A stretch of DNA of 64,000 nt from the NCBI RefSeq assembly GCF_017829975.1, contig NZ_JAEEGA010000011.1, positions 1 through 64,000 on the forward strand, in the 5' to 3' direction. Both the position numbers and the translations under genes were made by a program. The notes beneath the pieces were generated by a model. It made no database searches. It was given only the letters and a program-made list of their open reading frames with translations, and was not told where the DNA came from. The first letter of the stretch is position 1; every line of letters begins with the position of its first letter. The stretch is from Vagococcus allomyrinae (GTDB lineage Bacteria > Bacillota > Bacilli > Lactobacillales > Vagococcaceae). Of this stretch, positions 1 to 7,801 are shown piece by piece.

Positions 1-27
1 CTCTGATGAATGAATAAAAGAGAATAA

Positions 28-73
28 AATAAGGTTCCAATCCCAAAATCAGGGATTGGACCCTTATTATTTT
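28..73. terminator. Intrinsic terminator, possibly bidirectional
   Basis: A long stem: AATAAGG and TCCAATCCC pair with GGGATTGGA and CCTTATT around one T/C mismatch, with loop AAAATCA. T-rich sequence follows on the plus side and A-rich sequence precedes it. The gene it ends lies to the left of the window or is rtcB on the minus strand. Confidence 0.7.
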
Positions 74-85
74 ATCTCTAAAGAT

Positions 86-112
86 AAAAACGAAAGAAAC
101 CTATTCGTTTTT
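86..112 (-). terminator. Candidate terminator after rtcB
   Basis: On the minus strand AAAAACGAA pairs with TTCGTTTTT (9 bp) and the stem ends in a run of T. It lies about 85 bases past the rtcB stop. The stem is A/T-rich and weak, so the stronger hairpin at 28-73 may do the real work. Confidence 0.4.
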
Positions 113-196
113 CAGCAGCCTCGAAAATTCCCTAAGTCTTTTTGTTTTGAGACAAGCAAGCCACTAACCTTTACCTGTCATCTAGTCCTGACTGCT

Positions 197-1331
197 TTAT
201 ACCTTTCCCTTAAAATTATAGAGAGGTTTGATGATTTCCTTGATCTCGACCGTCGCCTCAATTTGATTCAAAATTTGTTTTTTCTTTTTATAAGCTCCTG
301 GCGCTTCATCCAAGGTCTGTTTGGTAACTGATTGAGTCCAGATGCCTTTCATGGTCGCCTCATATTTTTCCAAGGATAATTGCTTTCTAGCTGCGGAACG
401 ACTTAATAGGCGCCCTGCCCCGTGAGGAGCCGATTGATTCCAGTCTGAATTGCCTTTACCAATTGCCAAAATGCTGCCATCACGCATGTTTAAGGGAATG
501 ATCACTGGTTGTCCTAATTCGGCTGAGGTAGCTCCTTTACGTAAAATCCCCCCCTTAACATCAATGTAATTGTGGGGACAGTCAAAAGTCTCCTGCACTT
601 TTTTTCTCCCATTTCATGCCCTTTAAGATAATCTCAGCCATCACTTGCCGATTTCTGGCTGCATAAGCTTGGGCGATGGTCATATCACTTAAATAATCAG
701 CCATTGGGGCGCCTGAAAGATGAGCTTGTTCTCTTAACAGCACCTCTTGAGCTCCTAGCACATTGTCCCTGTTCATTCGTCGTTGCTGCAGATACTTTCC
801 GTAAGCCACTTCTTGATGATAATGGGCAACGTCTTGTCCCAAAGAACGACTGCCACTGTGAATAACGAGGTAAACCCCATCAACGCCCTCTGCTACTTCA
901 ATAAAATGATTGCCACCTCCCAGTGTTCCTAAGCTACGACGGGCCTGTTTATAATTGACTGGGGCTTGCAGTTGACCGTAATCAAAGTCAGCGACTGCCT
1001 GCCGGTGACTGGCCTTACCTGAAGGAATTCGATTGCGAATCAAACGCTCCAGTTTATCAAAATTTTTCTTTAAGCCTTTTTTTTCTAGCTTGACAACATA
1101 GACACCACAGCCAATATCCACCCCTACTAAACTAGGAATAAGCGATTCCTGAATCGTTAAAGTCGCGCCAATGACGCAACCCGCTCCACTGTGAACGTCT
1201 GGCATTATTCTGATCTGACTGCCTTTTAAACTAGCCAAGTCGCAGAGACTCTCCACTTGGCCAAGGGTACTTTTTTCTAAATGGTCGGTAAAGACCAGTG
1301 CTTCATTATTTTTTCCTTTAATGGTTATCAC
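197..1331 (-). pseudogene. rtcB: RtcB-type RNA ligase, broken by a one-base frameshift
   Basis: RtcB joins RNA 2',3'-cyclic or 3'-phosphate ends to 5'-OH ends using GTP and Mn2+, in RNA repair. Two adjacent frames together encode one protein of about 377 residues, the usual size. The first part (GTG at 1331, to 582) has DVHSGAGCVIG, VGVDIGCGVYVV, GGNHFIEV and HSGSRSLG. The second part (from 598 to 197) has APHGAGRLLSR, which contains the His that carries GMP. The frames switch at GAG-AAAAAAA-GTG (599-605). One A fewer would make the gene continuous, so the first frame as written ends soon after MKWEKK and lacks the guanylylation His. The cause may be a real mutation, phase variation at the A7 tract, or a sequencing error. 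The GTG start has an AGAGGAA site 8 bases upstream, and that site lies inside a regulatory hairpin. The gene has its own promoter, separate from ppnP. Confidence 0.85.
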
Positions 1332-1337
1332 GTTAAC

Positions 1338-1376
1338 ATTCCTCTTTCTTTCCTAGAGGAATCTTTGTCCCCTAGG
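1338..1376 (-). promoter_or_regulatory. Mutually exclusive hairpins controlling the rtcB ribosome-binding site
   Basis: Two hairpins share the bases at 1352-1362. Hairpin A (1352-1376) pairs CCTAGGGGA with TCCTCTAGG (9 pairs, one G-T) and includes the stop codon of the preceding small ORF. Hairpin B (1338-1362) pairs ATTCCTCT with AGAGGAAT (8 perfect pairs), and its right arm is the rtcB Shine-Dalgarno sequence. Only one can form at a time. A ribosome finishing the small ORF would cover the left arm of A and favour B, which hides the rtcB site. A stalled or absent ribosome would favour A and free it. The pairing is seen directly; the mechanism is inferred by analogy with erm-type translational attenuators. 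Confidence 0.6.
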
Positions 1377-1416
1377 TGTTGTTTAATTCTTTCCTAATTT
1401 GTTTTTTTCCACTCAT
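1372..1416 (-). CDS. Leader peptide candidate 2 of rtcB (14 aa)
   Basis: Encodes MSGKKQIRKELNNT and stops at TAG. The ATG follows GAGGTGAGACTT, a good ribosome-binding site. It lies after the intrinsic terminator and directly before the paired hairpins that hold the rtcB ribosome-binding site; its stop codon is part of hairpin A. It is basic, with no recognisable family. I propose it acts by being translated rather than through its product. Too short to be certain without ribosome profiling. Confidence 0.45.
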   Translation of the reverse strand: MSGKKQIRKELNNT

Positions 1417-1440
1417 AAGTCTCACCTCATCTTTTTTTTT

Positions 1441-1480
1441 ACGCAAAAAGACCACACTTCTCCTGAGAAAAGTGCGGCCT
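1441..1480 (-). terminator. Intrinsic terminator inside the rtcB leader
   Basis: On the minus strand GGCCGCACTT pairs with AAGTGTGGTC (10 pairs including G-T), followed by TTTTTGCG. It separates the two small leader ORFs, so transcripts starting at the rtcB promoter must pass it to reach rtcB. An AGAGAAGGGCC stretch inside the upstream small ORF can pair partly with the left arm (GGCC and TTCTC), which could act as an antiterminator. Confidence 0.65.
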
Positions 1481-1495
1481 TCGATATTGCTATCT

Positions 1496-1576
1496 TTAGA
1501 AGGAGCAAGCTGCTTTCACATTGGCCCTTCTCTTTAGCTGACTTTTCCGATCGTAACTAACACTTAGTTTAAACAT
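1496..1576 (-). CDS. Leader peptide candidate 1 of rtcB (26 aa)
   Basis: The small ORF reads MFKLSVSYDRKSQLKRRANV then KAACSF. It has an excellent ribosome-binding site, AAAGGAGGAAGCAAG, next to the ATG, and sits about 35 bases after the rtcB transcription start. Its last codons (CTTGCTCCTTC) can pair with its own ribosome-binding region (GGAGGAAGCAAG): 11 pairs with one bulged A. It is followed by an intrinsic terminator. It is rich in Lys and Arg. I recognise no family. It may be a leader peptide for attenuation or a small functional protein. Confidence 0.5.
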   Translation of the reverse strand: MFKLSVSYDRKSQLKRRANVKAACSF

Positions 1577-1617
1577 CTTGCTTCCTCCTTTCATTGTTTT
1601 TTTTTATTACTTTACTC

Positions 1618-1647
1618 ATCTTACAAGAACTATCCCTTAAATGTCAA
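1618..1647 (-). promoter_or_regulatory. Sigma-A promoter of the rtcB leader
   Basis: TTGACA (1642-1647), an 18-base spacer and TAAGAT (1618-1623) on the minus strand. It starts just past the ppnP stop codon, so rtcB and its leader form a unit of their own, although read-through from the hyp operon is possible. Confidence 0.6.
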
Positions 1648-1658
1648 GGGGCTTTTTA

Positions 1659-1964
1659 CTAGAGGTAATAACAGGTATAATCCGCGAAAGGTGCTGCCTT
1701 GACCTGAAAGACACTGTTAGCAGGTACTTCAAAGGACTCGCCAGCGGTATACGTTTGCCAGGCTGTTTCTCCCGGTAGTAGAACGGTTAACTCGCCAGCA
1801 GTAATGTCCATTTTTTCTTTTTCAGCGGTGTTAAACTGATACTCTCCTTGACACATAAACCCTAAGGTCAGCCGCTCACCATCTGCCAAATAGACAGTTC
1901 GACTTGTCACCTTCCCCTCAAAATAGACATTGGCTTGTTGTTCAATGGTTCCTTCAATTCTCAT
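1659..1964 (-). CDS. ppnP: Pyrimidine/purine nucleoside phosphorylase PpnP (DUF1255)
   Basis: A 101-residue single-domain cupin. The family (E. coli YaiE/PpnP) splits nucleosides with phosphate into base and ribose-1-phosphate. It matches that family along its length: an N-terminal NVYFEGKVTSR segment, GEYQFNTAEKEKMDI, the LLPGETAWQTY strand and a C-terminal YTCYYL. It is the last gene of the hypD operon, 18 bases after proC, and no terminator intervenes. Its link to hydroxyproline use is not obvious; it may simply share the operon. The start has only a weak ribosome-binding site. Confidence 0.88.
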   Translation of the reverse strand: MRIEGTIEQQANVYFEGKVTSRTVYLADGERLTLGFMCQGEYQFNTAEKEKMDITAGELTVLLPGETAWQTYTAGESFEVPANSVFQVKAAPFADYTCYYL

Positions 1965-1982
1965 CTAATCGCTCCTACTCTT

Positions 1983-2783
1983 TTATGATAATTCACGGTT
2001 TCTTTCAGCAGCCGCTTTAACAGCATTCATGACTGTCGCTCTAAACTGGCCTGTTTCTAAGGCGTGGACAGCCTCAATGGTCGTCCCTCCTGGCGAACAC
2101 ACCATATCCTTCAGCTCAGCTGGATGCTTGCCTGATTCCAAGACCATTTTAGCCGATCCTAAGACGGTTTGAGCAGCAAACTGATAGGCTTGTGCCCTTG
2201 GTAAGCCAGCTAAAACGGCTCCATCTGCAAGGGCTTCGATAAAGAGGTAGACGTAAGCTGGTGCAGAACCGCTAACGCCAACTACGGCATCAATTAAATA
2301 TTCTTGAACCAGTTCGACCTTCCCTAGACTACTTAGAATGGTCACAGCCAGAGCCTGCTCTTCCTCTGTGACATACTGATTAATCGATAAGGAAGACATC
2401 CCTTCACCGACTAAAGCTGGTGTATTTGGCATCACTCGCATAATCTTAGTGGCTGCTGGTAGTTCTTCAGCAATCGTTGCTAGGGTGACCCCAGCTGCGA
2501 TGGACAGAATCACTTTTGTTTCATCAACCTCCGTTTTAATTGCCGACAGAACCGTCTTCATCATGTTGGGCTTGACGGCGATGATTGTCAGATCTACTTG
2601 ACTTACCAAATCTGCTTCGGAAAGGGCTGTCCCGACGCCTAATTCCCCTTTAAGTTGAATCATTAACGGTTCAACATCATAAATAATGATATTCTTTTCG
2701 CTGTATAGCCCTGCTTTCAGCAAGCCTTTAATAATGGCTTGTCCCATATTTCCGGCGCCAATAAAGCCAATTTTTTCTGTCAT
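1983..2783 (-). CDS. proC: Pyrroline-5-carboxylate reductase
   Basis: Reduces 1-pyrroline-5-carboxylate to L-proline with NAD(P)H, in the cytoplasm. The protein is 266 residues, normal for ProC. It opens with the nucleotide-binding IGFIGAGNMGQAII, has MRVMPNTPALVGEG in the middle and the substrate-site segment GVSGSAPAYVYLF, then DMVCSPGGTTIEAV near the end. It sits between ppnP and the glycyl radical activase. HypD produces exactly the substrate of ProC, so here its likely job is the second step of hydroxyproline reduction rather than, or in addition to, proline synthesis. Confidence 0.95.
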   Translation of the reverse strand: MTEKIGFIGAGNMGQAIIKGLLKAGLYSEKNIIIYDVEPLMIQLKGELGVGTALSEADLVSQVDLTIIAVKPNMMKTVLSAIKTEVDETKVILSIAAGVTLATIAEELPAATKIMRVMPNTPALVGEGMSSLSINQYVTEEEQALAVTILSSLGKVELVQEYLIDAVVGVSGSAPAYVYLFIEALADGAVLAGLPRAQAYQFAAQTVLGSAKMVLESGKHPAELKDMVCSPGGTTIEAVHALETGQFRATVMNAVKAAAERNRELS

Positions 2784-2805
2784 CTTTTTCCCTCACTTCA
2801 GGTGC

Positions 2806-3582
2806 TTAACCACCGATTTTAACTGGTTGATAATGTGCTGTCCACAGGTTTTGTAGCTCCGCCATGCGTTCATCTGACGGTGCTTGAAAGCTCTGCGACT
2901 CTCGATTTAACCGGAGATATTTTTCTTTGCCAAACTCGTGATAAGGCAGCAGATGAACGGAACTTACAGCGATATTTTCGGCTTTTAACCAGCTGATCGT
3001 CGCGACTGCTGTCTCATCATCTGCATTAATGCCCTCGAGCATGATCAAACGTAAATCGATATTAGCTTGAGCCTCGCTCAGTTTTCTCAAATTAGCTAAG
3101 ACCAGCTCATTAGAAGTACCTGTATAGGTTTCATGGAGCTGACTATCGATAAATTTCAAATCGTAGAGAAATAAATCCACATAAGGCAACAACCGCTCGT
3201 AGTTAGCAAAAGGTGCCACACCACATGTGTCGATTGCCACTGAGATGCCTTTGCGTTTTAGCTGCTTAACAAGTGGCTCAATAAAGGCCATGTCTTGGGT
3301 CATCACCTCTCCGCCAGACAGCGTAACGCCACCGCCAGATTGTTCATAAAACAACTGGTCTTTGGCGATTTCTTTAATCAGTTCTGGAAGAGTATAGGAT
3401 TGACCAACCCGTTCCATTTTGCCATTTTTCTTAGGCATCTCTTCAATTTGATACAGTTGACTTTCAGGATTATGACACCAAGCACAACGGATCGGGCAGC
3501 CTTTAAAAAAAACGGTCGTGCGAATCCCTGGCCCATCATGAACGGAAAATTTTTGAATATTAAAAATTACTGGTACCGTCAT
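2806..3582 (-). CDS. Glycyl radical enzyme activase for HypD (radical SAM)
   Basis: Radical SAM enzyme that abstracts hydrogen from the conserved Gly of its partner enzyme. The CxxxCxxC cluster motif is at Cys29, Cys33 and Cys36 (GCPIRCAWCHNPES), preceded by GPGIRTTVFFKGC, and SGGGVTLSGGEV follows. At 258 residues it lacks the inserted ferredoxin-like region with extra cysteine clusters found in many glycyl radical activases, so it resembles PFL activase in size. It lies 33 bases after hypD, preceded by GAGGTGG, and is certainly the activase of that gene by position. The product is often annotated as pyruvate formate-lyase activating enzyme; its neighbour shows otherwise. Confidence 0.92.
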   Translation of the reverse strand: MTVPVIFNIQKFSVHDGPGIRTTVFFKGCPIRCAWCHNPESQLYQIEEMPKKNGKMERVGQSYTLPELIKEIAKDQLFYEQSGGGVTLSGGEVMTQDMAFIEPLVKQLKRKGISVAIDTCGVAPFANYERLLPYVDLFLYDLKFIDSQLHETYTGTSNELVLANLRKLSEAQANIDLRLIMLEGINADDETAVATISWLKAENIAVSSVHLLPYHEFGKEKYLRLNRESQSFQAPSDERMAELQNLWTAHYQPVKIGG

Positions 3583-3615
3583 CCTGCCACCTCTTTCTAT
3601 TCCATCGTTCTTAGT

Positions 3616-6018
3616 TTAACCAAAATTTTGTTCGGTACGATTGATAATTTCATCTTGTAAGGCTCGGTCTAAATTATTGAAATAATCACTATAACCGGCC
3701 ACCCGTACAATTAAGTTCTCATACTGTTCAGGATTTTTTTGTGCTTTGATCAACGTTTCTTTCTCAAAAACATTAAATTGAAGATGATGACCATCCATTG
3801 CAAAATAGGTTCTTAACAGCGACGCCATATGAGACAAACCATCTTCACCTGCTACGACTTGTGGGGTAAACTTCTGATTTAGCAAGGCACCACCTGTTTG
3901 TAGCTGATCCAATTTAGCCGCTGATTTAATAACAGCTGTTGGCCCTAAACGATCAGCCCCTTTTTCTGGTGAAATCCCATCTGGCAACGGAATACCTGCT
4001 TTCCGTCCATTAGGACTAGCTTCCATCACCTGTCCAAAGTAAACGTGACAAGTTGTCGGTAAATATTCAACAATCGTTTTGGCCCCTTTAGGTGTTGGAC
4101 GTCCGCCGACAACTTTTTGCAAGGTCACATTAACATCTTTCAACAAATCATCTGCATAATCATCATCATTTCCATATTTCGGCGTGTCATTGTGAACTAG
4201 CTCAAACACCTCATCATAGCCCTCAAAATTATTCTTACAGGCCACGAGCAGTTCGTCCATGGTTAGGTTCTGCTCTTCAAATACTTGTTTTTTAATCGCC
4301 GCTAAAGAATCAGTAATCGTGGCAATTCCCACGCATTGAATATAGCTCGTGTTGTAACGGGCTCCACCGCTGTTATAATCCAGCCCGCGTTTGATACAAT
4401 CATCGGTAATGACCGATAAGAGGGGTACTGGCATATGCTCCATATACATCCGTTCAATCAAATTATTACCAGCAACTTTCACGTCTACGACGTAATTCAG
4501 TTGCTTCTCAAACGCTGCAAAGACCTCCTCATAGCTGGTGAACTGGCGAGGGTCCCCTAGATCCAAAGCCACCTGCTTATGCGAATAAGGATCAAAGCCA
4601 CGATTCAACACCAATTCAAAGACCTTCGGCACATTTAAGTAACCCGTTAAGACATAAGCTTCCTTGCCAGCTGTCCCTGTTTCGACACATCCGCTAGCGA
4701 CCCCACTTTCTCGGGCATCGGCCATGGATTTCCCCATGTTTAACAACTCCTGAATAATCGCATCAGAATTATAAAAGGCTGGTTGCCCCCATCCTTTGCG
4801 TGAAATTTTGGCCGCTTCCCTTACAAAATTTTCCGGTGTTTTTCGCGAAATTTGCACATTGGAGCTTGGTTGCAGGAGCTTTAACTCATCCATTACTTCC
4901 AATATTAAATAACTGACTTCACTGACTCCTGAGGTGCCATCGGGACGTAAAGCACCTGTGTTAATGTTACAAAAATCCGTATACGTGGCACTTTCTTTTA
5001 AGGTAATGCCCACTTTAGGCGGTGCCGGCTGATTGTTAAACTGAATCCATAAATTCTCTAACAATTCAAAGGCTTCTTCCCGAGTCAAGGTACCTTCTGC
5101 TATTTCTTTGTCATAAAAAGGTTCCAAGTGCTGGTCCAGCTTACCTGGTGAATAGGCGTCCCAATTGTTCATTTCAACGGTCACCCCAATATGGGTAAAC
5201 CAGTACATTTGAATTGCCTGTCTGAAGGTTTCAGGCTTATTAGCTGGCACCACGTCACAAACCTCTGCCAATTCCAGTAGTTCCTTGCGCCACTGGGGAT
5301 CGGTTTCCTGAGCTGCCAGTTCACGAGCTAAAGCAGCATAGCGTTCCCCCATAATAATGACACCTTCACAAACTAGTTTCATGCCTTCTAATTCTTCTTT
5401 TTTAGCTAAAGCCTCCATGTCATGGTTAAAGTCTAGTTGAGCTATTTCCTGCTCAATCAAGTCAATCGAATCTTGAAAACCTCGTTGATAGATTTTACCA
5501 TCGGCAACGGTATGACCAGGGCCTCGTTGCATTAAAAATTCTGTGTATAAGCCACCGTCAAATAAGCCATGCCATTCCTCAGGTAATAGACGATTCATCC
5601 GAGTCATCATGGCACGCTCATGCCAGTAAGGAATGATAACTTCCTTTTGAATTCGACGGTCTTCTTCCGAAACTTTGAAAAAAACTTTTTCTCGCTTATC
5701 CATATTTTCAAAGTCGGCCATCGTGTGACAACATAATTCAGGGAAAGTTGGCGCGGCCCACGGCTTGTGTCCTTTTTCACCTACAATTAATGACCCTTTT
5801 TCTAAATACAAACTACGATTTTCCATAATGTACTTAAATGCTTTACCACGTAAGATTGGTGTTGGACAACTTCCCTCATACATCTGATAGGCCTCAGTTA
5901 ACAGGACGGCCCGTTCAATCGAGATTGACGGACTGCACTCTTGATCACTAATTTGACGCAATCGTTTGATTCTTTCAGTTGAACCTCGACGAGTTGGTTC
6001 TAATGTTAAAGTTGACAT
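3616..6018 (-). CDS. hypD: trans-4-Hydroxy-L-proline dehydratase (glycyl radical enzyme)
   Basis: Anaerobic enzyme that removes water from trans-4-hydroxy-L-proline to give 1-pyrroline-5-carboxylate. It has 800 residues, close to the clostridial enzyme. The thiyl radical site is ASGCVETG (Cys444, with catalytic Glu446) and the glycyl radical loop is VRVAGYSD (Gly775). Stretches such as SISIERAVLLTEAY, PELCCHTM, QPAPPKVGITLKES and DGISPEKG match HypD as I remember it, rather than pyruvate formate-lyase or choline lyase. Context supports this: activase and proC follow directly. The ATG follows TAGGAGGAAAAAA. A promoter lies at 6183-6210 with a palindrome on its -35 and a cre-like site near the start. 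The enzyme is oxygen-sensitive by nature, so the operon should serve anaerobic growth, for example on collagen breakdown products. Confidence 0.9.
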   Translation of the reverse strand: MSTLTLEPTRRGSTERIKRLRQISDQECSPSISIERAVLLTEAYQMYEGSCPTPILRGKAFKYIMENRSLYLEKGSLIVGEKGHKPWAAPTFPELCCHTMADFENMDKREKVFFKVSEEDRRIQKEVIIPYWHERAMMTRMNRLLPEEWHGLFDGGLYTEFLMQRGPGHTVADGKIYQRGFQDSIDLIEQEIAQLDFNHDMEALAKKEELEGMKLVCEGVIIMGERYAALARELAAQETDPQWRKELLELAEVCDVVPANKPETFRQAIQMYWFTHIGVTVEMNNWDAYSPGKLDQHLEPFYDKEIAEGTLTREEAFELLENLWIQFNNQPAPPKVGITLKESATYTDFCNINTGALRPDGTSGVSEVSYLILEVMDELKLLQPSSNVQISRKTPENFVREAAKISRKGWGQPAFYNSDAIIQELLNMGKSMADARESGVASGCVETGTAGKEAYVLTGYLNVPKVFELVLNRGFDPYSHKQVALDLGDPRQFTSYEEVFAAFEKQLNYVVDVKVAGNNLIERMYMEHMPVPLLSVITDDCIKRGLDYNSGGARYNTSYIQCVGIATITDSLAAIKKQVFEEQNLTMDELLVACKNNFEGYDEVFELVHNDTPKYGNDDDYADDLLKDVNVTLQKVVGGRPTPKGAKTIVEYLPTTCHVYFGQVMEASPNGRKAGIPLPDGISPEKGADRLGPTAVIKSAAKLDQLQTGGALLNQKFTPQVVAGEDGLSHMASLLRTYFAMDGHHLQFNVFEKETLIKAQKNPEQYENLIVRVAGYSDYFNNLDRALQDEIINRTEQNFG

Positions 6019-6162
6019 TTTTTTCCTCCTATACCTTTTAGTCGTGTCTTTTCTTTTGACAAGTCATGCTCACTAATTGTGAAAAAAGTAACTATAGATG
6101 GTAAAAAAAATAAGCAATTTCACTTTGATGAATATTTCCATGTCATTTTTCACTTAAAAATA

Positions 6163-6176
6163 ATAAATCGTTTTCA
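6163..6176 (-). promoter_or_regulatory. cre-like site at the hypD transcription start
   Basis: The minus-strand sequence TGAAAACGATTTAT fits the CcpA site consensus (TGWAANCGNTNWCA) at 12 of 14 positions. It lies at the predicted transcription start of hypD, a position from which CcpA would block transcription. Carbon catabolite repression of the hydroxyproline operon is inferred from this. Confidence 0.4.
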
Positions 6177-6182
6177 TTACCC

Positions 6183-6210
6183 ATTATATATTCTTTGAAA
6201 TAAATTTCAA
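6183..6210 (-). promoter_or_regulatory. hypD promoter with overlapping palindrome
   Basis: TTGAAA (6205-6210), a 16-base spacer and TATAAT (6183-6188) on the minus strand. The palindrome TTGAAAT-N2-ATTTCAA (6195-6210) covers the -35 element and part of the spacer, which is where a repressor or activator would bind. The divergent XRE-cupin protein is the obvious candidate. Confidence 0.6.
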
Positions 6211-6275
6211 GTGATTTTTTCACTACTCCGTGTGGATACCTGCTAAATTTTAATGACAATTTAGATTTGTCCACC

Positions 6276-6311
6276 ATTAGATATTGACATTTTCGAAATC
6301 TAATTTATAGT
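6276..6311 (+). promoter_or_regulatory. Promoter and inverted repeat before the XRE-cupin gene
   Basis: TTGACA (6284-6289), a 16-base spacer and TATAGT (6306-6311). An inverted repeat ATTAGAT (6276-6282) and ATCTAAT (6298-6304) brackets the -35 and spacer, suggesting autoregulation. A near-palindrome ACAATTTAGATTTGT lies a little upstream and shares the TTAGAT half-site. The rest of the 376-base region between hypD and this gene is A/T-rich with no further gene. Confidence 0.5.
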
Positions 6312-6394
6312 TTAAGAGAATAGGTTCTTTTCCTTGCTCAAGTCTAATTATCACTCACAAACAGATTTGCTTACGCCAAAAAGGGGGCTTTAAG

Positions 6395-6943
6395 ATGGAG
6401 AACATTGGGGAACTCGTCAAAAAACTGAGAAAAGAACACGGCTATACCTTAAAAGATCTCAGCCAAAAATTGAATTTGTCCGTGGGATTTCTCTCCCAAT
6501 TTGAACGTGGTGTCACAACAATCGCCGTTGAGCATTTAGTTAAAATAGCCACTTTATTTAATGTGCCGATTAATCACTTTTTTACACAATCTCCTGCGCC
6601 TGAAGAAACCATCGTCCGCAGCTACGATCAAAAGGTCATGCGCATTATTAATGATACGGTTTATAAATCGCTCAGTCCTCACCCACAAGATAAACAGATG
6701 ATGCCAAAGTTAATTGAAATGTTGCCCGCCTCAACAAATGAGCATGTCACCACTTATCCTCATGAAGGAGAGGAATTTGTTTATGTGCTAGCAGGCATCC
6801 TTACCCTCATTATCAATGGCGCTGAACAACAGCTTTACCCTGGTGACTCGGCCCATTACGCCTCCTCCCAGCCTCATAACTGGGCAAATTATACCAACAT
6901 CGTCGTTAAGTTTTTAGTGCTACACACACCAAATGACTACTAA
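6395..6943 (+). CDS. XRE-family regulator with C-terminal cupin
   Basis: A 182-residue regulator: a helix-turn-helix (about residues 6-60, with YTLKDLSQKLNLSVGFLSQFERG) followed by a cupin domain (about 105-178, with HVTTYPHEGEEFVYVLAG and the second motif PGDSAHYASSQPHNW). Such proteins usually sense a small metabolite in the cupin. It is divergent from hypD across a region with several palindromes, so it is the likely regulator of the hydroxyproline operon; the ligand could be hydroxyproline, proline or an intermediate. The start follows AAGGGGG, 7 bases before the ATG. Ends in a bidirectional terminator shared with efp. Confidence 0.88.
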   Translation: MENIGELVKKLRKEHGYTLKDLSQKLNLSVGFLSQFERGVTTIAVEHLVKIATLFNVPINHFFTQSPAPEETIVRSYDQKVMRIINDTVYKSLSPHPQDKQMMPKLIEMLPASTNEHVTTYPHEGEEFVYVLAGILTLIINGAEQQLYPGDSAHYASSQPHNWANYTNIVVKFLVLHTPNDY

Positions 6944-6981
6944 AAAATGCGCTTAGGGAGATGGCCCCAAGCGCATTTTTT
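6942..6981. terminator. Bidirectional terminator between XRE-cupin gene and efp
   Basis: AAAAAATGCGCTTAGGG pairs with CCCCAAGCGCATTTTTT around a short loop. Runs of A on the left and T on the right let it work on both strands for the convergent genes. Confidence 0.85.
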
Positions 6982-6996
6982 GTGACTCAATTATTC

Positions 6997-7557
6997 TTAT
7001 TTAATCCGTTTTTGATACGTACCTTCTGACGTGTTAATTTCTAATCTTTCGCCTGCTTCAATAAAGTCAGGGACGTTGACCACTAAACCTGTTTCCATAA
7101 TGGCTGGTTTGCCAGAGCCTGTGACAGTCGCCCCTTTTATTGATGGCTGAGTTTCCGCCACTTCCAAAACAACTGTTGACGGTAAGGTGATACCAATCAC
7201 TTCACTACCATAAAACTGAATTTTTACTTCCATATTATCCAACATAAATTTCAATTCATCTTCGATAATCGCTGTGGGAATTTCATATTGTTCATACGTT
7301 TCAGAATCCATAAAGTTGGCTGTGTCGTCTTGGCTATATAAATACTGAACGTCTTTGTTCTCGATGAAGGCTTTTTTGACTTTTTCATCAGGACGCATCG
7401 TTGTTTCTGTTGTAGCGCCTGAACGCACGTCTTTCAATTTCATCCGCATAACAGTATTCCCTTTACCTGGCTTGTGATGACTAGCCTCCAACACACGAAT
7501 TAATTTTCCATCTTGCTCAAAGGTCATGCCGGCCTTTAAATCGATTATTGCTATCAT
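6997..7557 (-). CDS. efp: Elongation factor P
   Basis: EF-P binds the ribosome E site and relieves stalling at polyproline stretches. At 186 residues it is full length, with the three beta-barrel domains in order: KOW-like N-terminal domain (1-65), OB domain (about 66-128) and C-terminal OB domain ending with the signature region [11 protein letters not shown]. The loop that enters the peptidyl-transferase centre is [10 protein letters not shown], with Lys32 at the position modified in other bacteria. AAAAGGAGATC precedes the ATG. A perfect 15-base palindrome TTTAGTTTAACTAAA (7590-7604) lies in its 5' untranslated region; its role is unknown. Confidence 0.97.
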   Translation of the reverse strand: MIAIIDLKAGMTFEQDGKLIRVLEASHHKPGKGNTVMRMKLKDVRSGATTETTMRPDEKVKKAFIENKDVQYLYSQDDTANFMDSETYEQYEIPTAIIEDELKFMLDNMEVKIQFYGSEVIGITLPSTVVLEVAETQPSIKGATVTGSGKPAIMETGLVVNVPDFIEAGERLEINTSEGTYQKRIK

Positions 7558-7801
7558 AATATGATCTCCTTTTTCTTAAAAATCTGCGATTTAGTTTAAC
7601 TAAACAACAGGCTTTTTTCTCTGTAGAGTGCTTCATTTCTTAAAAGACTCCAGCAAAAACAATTCTCATTTATTGTAACAAACTTACGAGCCTTATTCTA
7701 GGGGTAACTGCCCAGTCTAGCAAATTTTGCGTCAAAAAAAAGAAAATTTACCAGGATTATGCTAAAATGAGGCAAGCACTCTTAGAGAAAGTAGGGATAG
7801 T

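Noticed and set aside
590-610. Programmed -1 ribosomal frameshift in rtcB at the A7 run
   Set aside because: A -1 shift leads into the third frame and not into the rtcB downstream frame; +1 or loss of one A is needed, so the classic slippery mechanism does not apply.
3616-6018. Pyruvate formate-lyase or choline trimethylamine-lyase as the identity of the glycyl radical enzyme
   Set aside because: Pyruvate formate-lyase has a Cys-Cys pair at the active site, while this protein has a single Cys in SGCVETG; the neighbours are proC and not microcompartment genes.
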